A stretch of 36,455 bases of DNA from Prochloron sp. SulCav_FS08_3_32_3330 (lineage in GTDB: Bacteria; Cyanobacteriota; Cyanobacteriia; Cyanobacteriales; DYNF01), in NCBI GenBank assembly GCA_020721205.1, contig DYNF01000024.1:10810-47264 (forward strand). Direction: 5' to 3'. The position numbers and the translations under genes were made by a program. Positions 23,636-32,200 of this stretch are shown here, in pieces. How positions within the stretch are numbered: the stretch's first letter is position 1; the number at the start of each line of letters is the position of its first letter. The notes under the pieces were generated by a model. That model ran no database searches, was not told the DNA's origin, and saw only the letters and a program-made list of their open reading frames with translations.

Positions 23636-24442
23636 ATGTCTAAAAAATCTCCACAATTTAGCGATCGCAATCCTGAAATTAGTAATCGTCAATTATTAAT
23701 TTTAGGAGGAACTTTTTTAACAGTTGTTATTACAATTATTTGGATAATTTGGTTTTTCTTAAATAGTTTAATTAATCTAATTCCCCCAGAATTTGAACAA
23801 ACTTTAGGCACATTCATTGTACCAGTTTATGAAGAACAATCTGAAGCTTCTCCTCCTCAAGAAACCCTTAATCAACTATTAGATAGACTAGAAACTAATT
23901 TAGATCAAAATCAAAATCAAAATCGTAATTATCAAGTTCTCTATATTCCTGAAGCGACAGTTAATGCGATCGCTATCCCCGGAGATCGCATTATTATTTA
24001 TCAAGGATTATTAAAAGAAATGGACTCCGAGAATGAATTAATGATGGTTTTAGGACATGAATTAGGACATTTTGCCCATCGAGATCATCTTCATAGTTTA
24101 GGAAGAATAGTATTAGTAAAAGCCGTATTAAGTTACTTTTTTGGTGATTTAACTGCCCTATCTTCTCTTGTTGAAAATATTAGTAATGCTCAATTTTCTC
24201 AAACTCAAGAAAGTAAAGCCGATGAATTTGGTTTAAACTTACTTAATCATACTTATGGTCAAGTAGCAGGGGCAACAGATTTTTTTGCTAAATTAAGTGA
24301 AAAACAAGCAGTGGATTGGTCTTTTTTGGCAACTCATCCCGCCCCGGAAAAACGAGTTAAACAACTACAAGAATTAATCAAGAAACAAGGTTATAAAATT
24401 GGCGAAAAAACACCCCTTCCTAACTCTTTAAAAGTAGATTAA
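23636..24442 (+). CDS. M48 family metalloprotease, membrane-anchored
   Basis: 268 residues. A single N-terminal membrane segment (about 20-49) anchors a protease domain of the M48C (Oma1/BepA-like) type. Zinc-binding HELGH is at 141-145 (LGHELGHFAHRDH) and the third ligand, Glu192, is in ESKADEFGLNLL. AIAIPGDRIIIYQGLL (111-126) is the conserved strand before the active site, and THPAPEKRVKQL closes the domain. It should act in envelope or thylakoid protein quality control; substrates are unknown. It is separated from the AIM24 genes by the repeat cluster. Confidence 0.93.
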   Translation: MSKKSPQFSDRNPEISNRQLLILGGTFLTVVITIIWIIWFFLNSLINLIPPEFEQTLGTFIVPVYEEQSEASPPQETLNQLLDRLETNLDQNQNQNRNYQVLYIPEATVNAIAIPGDRIIIYQGLLKEMDSENELMMVLGHELGHFAHRDHLHSLGRIVLVKAVLSYFFGDLTALSSLVENISNAQFSQTQESKADEFGLNLLNHTYGQVAGATDFFAKLSEKQAVDWSFLATHPAPEKRVKQLQELIKKQGYKIGEKTPLPNSLKVD

Positions 24443-24447
24443 ATAGA

Positions 24448-24587
24448 TAGAGCAATTCTAAATTAGTCGGGGACAAAATAATTGATCCCTTTTGTCATTA
24501 GTCATTAGTCATTGGTCTTTTGTGACAGGACTTTAAACCTCTTTTTAAGATTAATTGATTTGTCATAACCTATTTAGGATTGCTATA
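24448..24587. mobile_element. MITE-like element, copy B
   Basis: About 140 bases, from TAGAGCAATTCTAAATTAG to CCTATTTAGGATTGCTATAG. The ends are near-perfect inverted repeats (AGCAAT(T/C)CTAAAT(T)AG). Next to the left end, GTCGGGGACAAAATAATTGATC is shared with copy A at 15050 except two bases; then come GTCATTA heptads and AGATTAATTGAT. No coding capacity. Two copies within 10 kb suggest many in the genome. Confidence 0.7.
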
Positions 24588-24683
24588 GGGATATTTTAAT
24601 TAAAAATTCCCAATCTAAAATTTTAAATGATATAATATTTAATTAGAACCCCTACTTTAATTAATCTTAAAAAGCCTAAAGTC

Positions 24684-26459
24684 ATGAGTGAAAAAGACTT
24701 ATCAACTAATCTGGATTGGACAATGTGTTTAAAAATGCAACAGCAGGATTTTATTGACCGTTTAATGATCAAATCTAATCCTAAAAATCCGAATAATTTA
24801 GATCATATTTTATGCTGTCAAAAGCAAAATTTCCATAGTGAATTAGCAAAAATTCAAGGGGATCAACTAAAACAAATTAGGGATTATTGTTGGGGGATTG
24901 CCGAGCGTTTTGTGCCAAATAATCCTCAACAAAATTTAAAGGACACTTTTGAGAAAAATTTTAAAGGAAAGTTAGCTGAAGCAGTGGTTTATGAAAGAAT
25001 AGAAAATTTAGTGGAAGCAGTAGATTATGAAATTAAAACTCAAGGAGGAGATGGAAAAATTGATTTAAAATTAAAAAATGCTCCTCATATTGGCATTCAA
25101 ATAAAATCGAATAATAATCCTCATTTAAAAAAGGTAAAATGGACAGTTTCTCGAGCAGAAATTGCCAAAAATAAAATTTTAGTATTTGTGTGGATTAAAG
25201 AAGAAGTTAATGTATCTCAAGCTGAATATAATCTCTATTTTGCGGGTTTTTATCCCACAGATTTAATTAAAAATAATGAAGAAAAAGTAGATTTTACGAT
25301 TAAAGATTTACTTTATAATGGCGGTTTACGCAGTTATATTAATTATATTTTACAAGGAGAAAATCAAACAATTCAAAGTTATTTTAAGCAAGGAAATCAA
25401 GCTTTAAAAAATAAAAATTATGCTAAAGCATTAGACTTATATAATTTAATTATAAACCTTAATCCTCACCATCAATTAACTTATCAAAAAAGAGCAAGAG
25501 TTTTCTTTGAAATGGGAAATTATGACCAAGCTATTCAAGATTATACTCAGGCAATTATTTTTAATTCTAAATCGGTTTATAATCATCATTTTCGAGGTAT
25601 TTCTTATTACTATTTAGGGGAGTATGAAAAATCAATTAAAGATTCAACTAAAGCGATAGAATTAAAACCGGATTTAAGGGAAGCTTATTTTAATCGAGGT
25701 CAATCTTTTTTAAGTCTTGGGGAAACAGAAAAGGCGATTAATGATTATCATAAAACTATCGAAATGAATCCAAAAAATCCTCAAGTTTATACTGCTAGAG
25801 GTTACGCTTATTTAAAGTTAGGGGTAACGGATCAAGCTTTAAAAGATTATGATCAAGCGATTAAATTAAATCCTAAATTTGCCCTTGCTTATTATCAGCG
25901 CGGTTTAGTTTATAAAGAATTGGGAAATGAGGAGGAAGCGATTAAAAATTATACTCAAGCAATTGATTTAAAAATTAATCAGGCTGAAGTCTATTTTCAT
26001 CGAGGTAAATTGTTAGATAAAATGGGTAAAAGTTTAACCGCTATTGATGATTATGATATGAGTATTAAACTTAATCCTCATTATGCCCCCGCTTATTGTA
26101 GTCGAGGTTTAGCTAAAAATAAAATTGGTAATCCCATTGGCGCTTTAAAGGATTATACTGAAGCAATTAATCTCCAACCTGATTACACACAAGCTTATTA
26201 TAGAAGGGGTGCAATGCGTAATTTTCAAGGTGATCAAATAGGGGCGATCGAAGATTATTCTAAAACGATTGAACTTGATTATAATTTCGCTTTAGCTTAT
26301 TATAATCGTGGGGAAATTTATCAAAGTTTAGGGGAAAATTTACAGGCTATATCAGATTTTCAACAAGCTTCAATTTTATTTCAAGAAAGAAATAATGATG
26401 TGTATTCTCAAATGGCTTTAAATAAAATTAAAGAAATTAATACTTTAAATAATAACTAA
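24684..26459 (+). CDS. PD-(D/E)XK nuclease-like domain fused to about ten TPR repeats
   Basis: 591 residues. The N-terminal third (about 85-220) looks like a restriction-endonuclease-like fold: a helix with Glu (KLAEAVVYERI, 97-106), then GGDGKIDLKL with Asp127, then GIQIKSNNN with Gln139 and Lys141. This is the E...D...(E/Q)xK layout of PD-(D/E)XK enzymes, so it may be an active nuclease. From about 232 to the C-terminus, TPR units of 34 residues follow one another (AIQDYTQAI, SIKDSTKAIELKPD, AINDYHKTIEMNPKNP and so on), a protein-interaction solenoid. It reads directly into queA, whose start is 7 bases downstream. The substrate is unknown. The nuclease call is by motif only. Confidence 0.8.
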   Translation: MSEKDLSTNLDWTMCLKMQQQDFIDRLMIKSNPKNPNNLDHILCCQKQNFHSELAKIQGDQLKQIRDYCWGIAERFVPNNPQQNLKDTFEKNFKGKLAEAVVYERIENLVEAVDYEIKTQGGDGKIDLKLKNAPHIGIQIKSNNNPHLKKVKWTVSRAEIAKNKILVFVWIKEEVNVSQAEYNLYFAGFYPTDLIKNNEEKVDFTIKDLLYNGGLRSYINYILQGENQTIQSYFKQGNQALKNKNYAKALDLYNLIINLNPHHQLTYQKRARVFFEMGNYDQAIQDYTQAIIFNSKSVYNHHFRGISYYYLGEYEKSIKDSTKAIELKPDLREAYFNRGQSFLSLGETEKAINDYHKTIEMNPKNPQVYTARGYAYLKLGVTDQALKDYDQAIKLNPKFALAYYQRGLVYKELGNEEEAIKNYTQAIDLKINQAEVYFHRGKLLDKMGKSLTAIDDYDMSIKLNPHYAPAYCSRGLAKNKIGNPIGALKDYTEAINLQPDYTQAYYRRGAMRNFQGDQIGAIEDYSKTIELDYNFALAYYNRGEIYQSLGENLQAISDFQQASILFQERNNDVYSQMALNKIKEINTLNNN

Positions 26460-26466
26460 ATAACCA

Positions 26467-27522
26467 ATGAATAAAGACAAATTATTATCAAGTTACGATT
26501 ACAATTTACCCGCAGAATTAATCGCCCAAAATCCCGTAATTCCGAGGGATAATTCCCGTTTATTAGTAATAGATTCCCCTCCCACTTTTAAACATCAAAT
26601 ATTTAAAGATTTACCCCAATTTTTAAAGTCTGGAGATCTATTAGTATTAAATAATACTCAAGTAATTCCTGCCCGACTTTATGGTAAAACTTCTACCAAC
26701 ACATCTATCGAAATCTTATTATTAGAAGAAACAGAAAAAAACACTTGGTTAGCATTAGTTAAACCGGGGAAAAGATTTAAACTAGGGAGAGAAATTTATT
26801 TTGGCGAAATTGATAATTTACAGATTAAAGCCACTGTTATTAATAAAGATGAAATTACCGGAGGTAGAATCTTAAAATTTGACCTGCCTCCAGAGGTGTC
26901 TTTTTGGCACATTTTAGACCAATTAGGTCAAATACCTCTCCCCCCCTATATTAATAATTCTCAGTCCACTCCTGCTCAATATCAGACGGTTTACGCTCAA
27001 AATCCGGGGGCAGTTGCCGCACCAACGGCGGGATTACATTTTACGAAGGAATTATTAGAAACATTAAAAAATCAAAATATTCAACAAACTCAGATCACTT
27101 TGCACGTTGGGGTTGGGACATTTAGACCAGTAGAAAAAGAAGATATTACTAATCATGAAATGCACCATGAATATATTGAGATTTCATCAGAAACAGTAGC
27201 AAAAATTGAAGAAACAAAAGCAAAAGGTGGGCGGATTATTGCGGTAGGAACTACAGTAGTTAGGGCATTAGAAGGGGCTTGTCAAAATGGAAAATTAAAG
27301 GCTTTTTCGGGGAAAACAAATATTTTTATTTACCCCGGATATCAATGGCAAATTATTGATGGAATGATTACTAATTTTCATTTACCTAAATCTAGTTTAT
27401 TAATGTTAGTTAGTGCTTTAATAGGTAGAGAAAGATTATTAAGTTTATATCAAGAAGCAATTAAAGAAAAATATCGTTTTTATTCTTTTGGAGATGGAAT
27501 GTTAATCTTACCCAAAGCATAA
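26467..27522 (+). CDS. queA: S-adenosylmethionine:tRNA ribosyltransferase-isomerase QueA
   Basis: 351 residues; makes epoxyqueuosine in the wobble position of tRNAs with GUN anticodons by transferring the ribosyl part of SAM to preQ1-tRNA. Clear family segments: YDYNLPAELIAQNPVIPRDNSRLLV at the start, LPQFLKSGDLLVLNNTQVIPARL, GAVAAPTAGLHFT, HVGVGTFRPV and NFHLPKSSLLMLVSALIGRE. Length is standard. It is probably co-transcribed with the nuclease-like/TPR gene. A repeat cluster begins a few bases after the stop. Confidence 0.97.
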   Translation: MNKDKLLSSYDYNLPAELIAQNPVIPRDNSRLLVIDSPPTFKHQIFKDLPQFLKSGDLLVLNNTQVIPARLYGKTSTNTSIEILLLEETEKNTWLALVKPGKRFKLGREIYFGEIDNLQIKATVINKDEITGGRILKFDLPPEVSFWHILDQLGQIPLPPYINNSQSTPAQYQTVYAQNPGAVAAPTAGLHFTKELLETLKNQNIQQTQITLHVGVGTFRPVEKEDITNHEMHHEYIEISSETVAKIEETKAKGGRIIAVGTTVVRALEGACQNGKLKAFSGKTNIFIYPGYQWQIIDGMITNFHLPKSSLLMLVSALIGRERLLSLYQEAIKEKYRFYSFGDGMLILPKA

Positions 27523-27529
27523 ATAAATA

Positions 27530-27732
27530 GGTTCGTTGTTGCGCTTTAGCGCCACAAAAAACAAATAAAAAATAGGTTCGTTGTTGCGCTTTAGCGCCAC
27601 ATTTTTTTAGTGCTAAAAGCCCCACAACAAACAAATAAAAAATAGGTTCGTTGTTGCGCTTTAGCGCCACATTTTTTTAGTGCTAAAAGCCCCACAACAA
27701 ACCAGATTAGTGCTAAAGCACAACAACGAACC
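27530..27732. repeat. Palindromic repeat cluster 2, including a 70-bp direct duplication
   Basis: Three copies of a unit beginning GGTTCGTTGTTGCGCTTTAG and ending CGCCACA start at 27530, 27575 and 27645, each with the hairpin GGCGCTAAAGCGC-like core. The copies at 27575 and 27645 extend into a 70-base direct repeat. The cluster closes with TAGTGCTAAAGCACAACAAC, GAACC (27708-27732), which is the unit of cluster 1 in the same orientation and the inverse of the start. The minus-strand frame across it is repeat-derived, not a gene. Confidence 0.9.
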
Positions 27733-27892
27733 AAATTTTTAAGGTTGATCTTATTAGGAATAATTATTAATTATTAACAAAGGCAACTAAAACAAATATT
27801 TTAAGTCTAAAATATTAATTATATTTAATAAATTTAGTTTAATAATTATCATAATTTCCTTGTCTATTTTTAGTGCCAAAATCCTCAAAAAA

Positions 27893-29140
27893 ATGAATAT
27901 CTTTAAATTTAATAAAAAAAATGTAGATGATATAGAAATAAACTTAAAAGAAACGGCTTTTAATGCTTTTATTAGTGAAATTTTAACTAATAGTGGACAT
28001 TTTTTGCTATTAAATTCTATTGCGGAAATAGTTTGGATGGGTTGGCATAATTATATTATAAATCCCAGTCATTATTTAATGTTAATCGGAATGTTAATCC
28101 AAGGATGGTATTTATCTCGTCCTTCTAGTCATCGTTTTTGGGGTAATTTAATTGGTTTTTCTATTTATAGTTTAACGGATTTACCTTTAGATGGTTTTCT
28201 TGAATTTTTTGAAGAATTTAATCATTGGATTTTATTTATATTTTCTTTCTTAATTGCTATTTTACAAGGTTTAAGAACTCATTGGCTACCTTCAATAAAA
28301 AATATAGTAATTCCCCTTGAAAGTATTACTAGAATGATGATGTTGTTAACCCTTTATTTAAGTTTTCAATTAAAGGTAAATATCGCAGATCAAGAATTAT
28401 CTCATTTAGATTTATTATTCCCAAATTCTCATCAAAATTGGTTTATTGTCGCCAGTTTATTATTAGTAGGATTATTTTTAGGTTTACAAACATTACAGGT
28501 AACAAAACAACGGGAAAAGTTACAAAAAACGGCTACAATTTTAAAAGATTTAGCACAGTGGGGCATGGGAACTCATGCTGTAAAAATGGCAATTACTAAT
28601 CCTCAACAATTATCTTTTGAACGCAGAAAAAGAGCTATTTTATTTATGGATATTAGGGGTTTTACGCACTGGTGTGAAGAAAATTCCCCCGATCAAGTGG
28701 CACATCTTCTTAATGCTTATTATCAATCTGTTGAACCTGCTTTAGCAACTTTTCACCCGTTAAAAGTAAGCCTCACTGCTGATGAAGTTATGGCAATTTA
28801 TCCTACTTCTGAAATGGCTGTAAAAGCGGCTCAAAATATGCAAGAAAAAGCCAGTTTATTGTTAGAAAAATATAATTTAGGTGCTGGTTGTGCGGTACAT
28901 TATGGTAATGTAGTAGAGGGTTTTTTTGGTAGTGATGAAGTGCGCACTTATACGGTTTTAGGGGATGTAGTTAATACAGCTAAACGCTTAGAAAGTTCCA
29001 CTCCTGCGGGAGAAATTACGATTTCTGATTCTGTTTATCAAGCAATAGTAAATAAATTAGATCAATTAATATTTATTCCTCGAAAAAGTATTAAAGCAAA
29101 AGGTAAAAGTGAACCTTTAAAAGCTTGGAAAATTAATTAA
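27893..29140 (+). CDS. Membrane-bound class III adenylate/guanylate cyclase
   Basis: About 415 residues from the ATG at 27893; an upstream in-frame TTG at 27860 is possible, neither has a good ribosome-binding site. The N-terminal half carries four to six hydrophobic segments, so the protein is a polytopic membrane sensor. The cyclase domain (about 240-415) has the first metal Asp in LFMDIRGFT (Asp253), the second in LTADEVMAIYP (Asp297) and the transition-state Asn361 and Arg365 in GDVVNTAKRLES. The purine-selecting Lys usually three residues ahead of the second metal Asp-Gly pair reads Ser, and the Gly before the Asp reads Ala, so product and activity are uncertain. It faces the hybrid kinase gene tail to tail. 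Confidence 0.88.
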   Translation: MNIFKFNKKNVDDIEINLKETAFNAFISEILTNSGHFLLLNSIAEIVWMGWHNYIINPSHYLMLIGMLIQGWYLSRPSSHRFWGNLIGFSIYSLTDLPLDGFLEFFEEFNHWILFIFSFLIAILQGLRTHWLPSIKNIVIPLESITRMMMLLTLYLSFQLKVNIADQELSHLDLLFPNSHQNWFIVASLLLVGLFLGLQTLQVTKQREKLQKTATILKDLAQWGMGTHAVKMAITNPQQLSFERRKRAILFMDIRGFTHWCEENSPDQVAHLLNAYYQSVEPALATFHPLKVSLTADEVMAIYPTSEMAVKAAQNMQEKASLLLEKYNLGAGCAVHYGNVVEGFFGSDEVRTYTVLGDVVNTAKRLESSTPAGEITISDSVYQAIVNKLDQLIFIPRKSIKAKGKSEPLKAWKIN

Positions 29141-29157
29141 GATTCGCTTAAAAAATA

Positions 29158-29183
29158 GGTTCGTTGTTGCGCTTTAGCGCTAT
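29158..29183. repeat. Palindromic repeat family, single copy
   Basis: GGTTCGTTGTTGCGCTTTAG followed by CGCTAT, a lone half unit of the family in clusters 1 and 2, in the 60-base gap between the convergent cyclase and kinase genes. Its AGCGCTAAAGCGC-type hairpin could help terminate both. Confidence 0.85.
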
Positions 29184-29200
29184 AATTTTTGAGAAACCTG

Positions 29201-32200
29201 TTAAGAATTATATTTATTTAAAACTTTCATAAGTTCAGCGATCGCCAGGGGTTTTCTAATATAATCATTCATGCCTATATCTAAACAGATTTGACGATCT
29301 TTCTCTAACACATTAGCAGTTAAAGCAATAATATAAGGTTGCTTTTCTTCAGATTGACGTATTATTTTTGTAGCAGTTAAACCATCCATTTCAGGCATTT
29401 GTAAATCCATTAATATTACATCATAATCTTGTTTTTTAATCATCTCTAATACTTCTAAACCATTGTTAGCAAGATCCGCACTATAACCAATTTTTTTCAG
29501 GGTTAAAAGAGCAACTTTTTGATTAACTAGATTATCTTCAGCAAGAAGAATCTTTAATAAAGATGGAGAGGATTTTACTTTTAATTGATTTTGATCTGGA
29601 GTTATTTCCGGTTTAATTTCTGTTGTTAAAACGGCTGTTACTGGTAAGTTAAAATAAAAAGTTGTACCTTGATTTTTTTTAGTAATATGTTCATTTTCTT
29701 TTAACCAATTTTGAGGAGGATTACCGCCTATATTACCAAAACTTTCGATCCAAATTTTACCTCCCATTAAAGTTACTAAATTTTTACTAATTGCTAATCC
29801 TAAACCTGTACCGCAATATTTACGACTAATAGAAGCATCGGCTTGAGTAAACGGTTGAAATAGTTGATTTAATTGCTCTTTATTAATACCAATTCCTGTA
29901 TCTTTAATAATAAATATTAATTCATATTGATCCCCTGCAAAATAAGCATCTTGCTTGTTTTCTAAAATAGTCTGCTTGTTACTAATAACATTAATAGAAA
30001 CGCCACCTTTTTGTGTAAATTTAATCGCATTTCCCACTAAATTTAAAATAATTTGACGTAATCGAGAACTATCTCCTAAAATTGTATGAGGAGCATGATT
30101 ATCAATGCTATAATTAAGATTAATTCCTTTATCTTCTACTTGTTTAGTCAATAGATTACACACAGATTTAAGCACATCTTTTAAAACATAAGGATTGCTT
30201 TCTAATTCTAACTTTCCTGATTCAATTTTAGAAAAATCAAGAATATCATTAATAATCGTTAAAAGTGCATTTCCACTATCTCGAATTGTCATAACTAAGT
30301 CTTTTTGTTCCTCTGAAAGATTACTCATCGAGAGCAATTGAGCCATCCCAATTACCCCATTCATAGGAGTACGAATCTCATGACTCATATTAGCTAAAAA
30401 TTCACTTTTGGCTTTAGTAGCATCTTCTAATTTTGAATTAGAAATAGAAAGATTTATATTCGTTTCTTTTAGTTTTTGTTCAACAATTTTTCTTTCCATT
30501 AACTCTTTTTGTATTTGAGAAAATAAATATCCTTGTTGAATAGCGATCGCCACTTGAGTAGCTAATTGATTGAGTAATTCCACCTCAAAAAGTTGCCATT
30601 CCCTCGTAGAATTACACTGATGAGCAATCAGTAGCCCCCAAGTATAAGAATCCTGCAAAATAGGCACAACTAACTTCGCTTTAACTCGTAATCTTTCTAA
30701 TAATTTAATATGACAATCACTAAAACCTACCTTGTAAATATCAGAAATATTATTAATCTTACCATTATGATAATTTCCTCCTTTAGTTTCCACAAAATAA
30801 GCATCAGTAATTTCCATACCCAGAATTGACAGAGATTCCTCTGATACTGACTCAGTAATAACCACCCCACTCCAGTCAGGATTAAGACGATAAATAATGA
30901 CCCGATCTGTTTCCAGAAAATTGCGTACTTCATCCACCGTTGTTTGTAAAATCTGATCTAAATCAAGGGATTGACGAATATTTTGAGTAATAAGATTGAG
31001 CAGTTTTTCTCGTTGTACCTGTTGACGGATCATAATTTCAGCCTGTTTACGCTCTGAAATATCAAGCACAATTCCGAGTGCAAATTGTAATTCCCCTCGA
31101 AAATTATAAATAGGAGAAGCAGTCAAATTAACCCACTGAATTTGTCCATCTTTGCGGAGATAACGCTTCTCCATTGAATAGGAAATGCCCTTTTGCCAAA
31201 ATTGAATATTATATTTACGATTCAATTCCCGATCATCAGGATGGGTTATATCTACATAATTAATCTGTTTAAGTTCTGCCTCAGAATATCCTAATAACTC
31301 ACAAAACCGTTCATTTACCTTAAGGAATTTTCCCGATGAATCCACCAGTCCAGCCCCTACCGTTGCTTGTTCAAAAATGCCTCTAAATAGAGCCTCATTT
31401 TCCTGTAAATCAATTTCTAACTGTCTTCTTTCTGTAATATCGGTAAAGGAAGTAACTACCGCATAAGGCTTTGAATACTCAGGATTAAACAGAGGCTGAG
31501 AATTAATCGAAATCCAAGTTAATTGATTATCCGGTTTATGAACCACCATAATCACATTAGTTTGAGGTTTTCCTGTGCTTAATGTGACCATCGCTGGATG
31601 ATCCTCCCCCGCAAAAGGTGAGCCATCTTCATGAAGCGATCGCCAACGAGGATCAAAGGAAGTGAGTCCTTTCATTTGATCCTCTGTTAATCCGAGTATT
31701 TTTTCCGCATTTTTATTACAAGCAATAATCAGACCATCTCCTTGTTGAAGCACAATACCCTCTGTCATTGCCTCAATTACTGAGTGATAACGCTCCTCAC
31801 TGTCTCTTAAAACTTTCTCAATTTGTTTCCGCTCAGTAATATCCGTATGAGTGCCAATCATGCGTAAAGGCTTACCATCCTCACTTTTACTGAAAACTTG
31901 TCCCCGATCTAAAATCCATTTATAACTACCATCTTTACATTTTATTCGATGTTCCGAAATATAATAATCAGTTTCTCCTCGAAGATGTTTATTAAGATTA
32001 AGATAAACTTTCTCTTTATCCTCACAATGTATTCTAGTTTTCCACTCACTTAAATTATTATTAATTTCATCATCTCTAAAACCTAACATTTCTTTCCAGC
32101 GAGGAGAAAAAAAGACCTCATTAGTTTCAATATTCCAGTCCCAAAGACCATCAGTATTACCTTCTAAAGCATATTGCCATCGTCTTTCACTAGCTTGAAG

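Noticed and set aside
27461-27670. Minus-strand 69-codon open frame after queA
   Set aside because: It overlaps the queA 3' end and the palindromic repeat cluster; the repeated CGAKAQQRTYF-type peptide is the translated repeat.
23441-27732. Repeat clusters as a CRISPR array
   Set aside because: Units are directly abutting or overlapping with no unique spacers, are self-palindromic in both orientations, and no cas genes are in the window.
30727-30933. Minus-strand 68-codon open frame in the GAF2 region of the hybrid kinase
   Set aside because: Alternate frame of the kinase gene, hydrophobic by chance.
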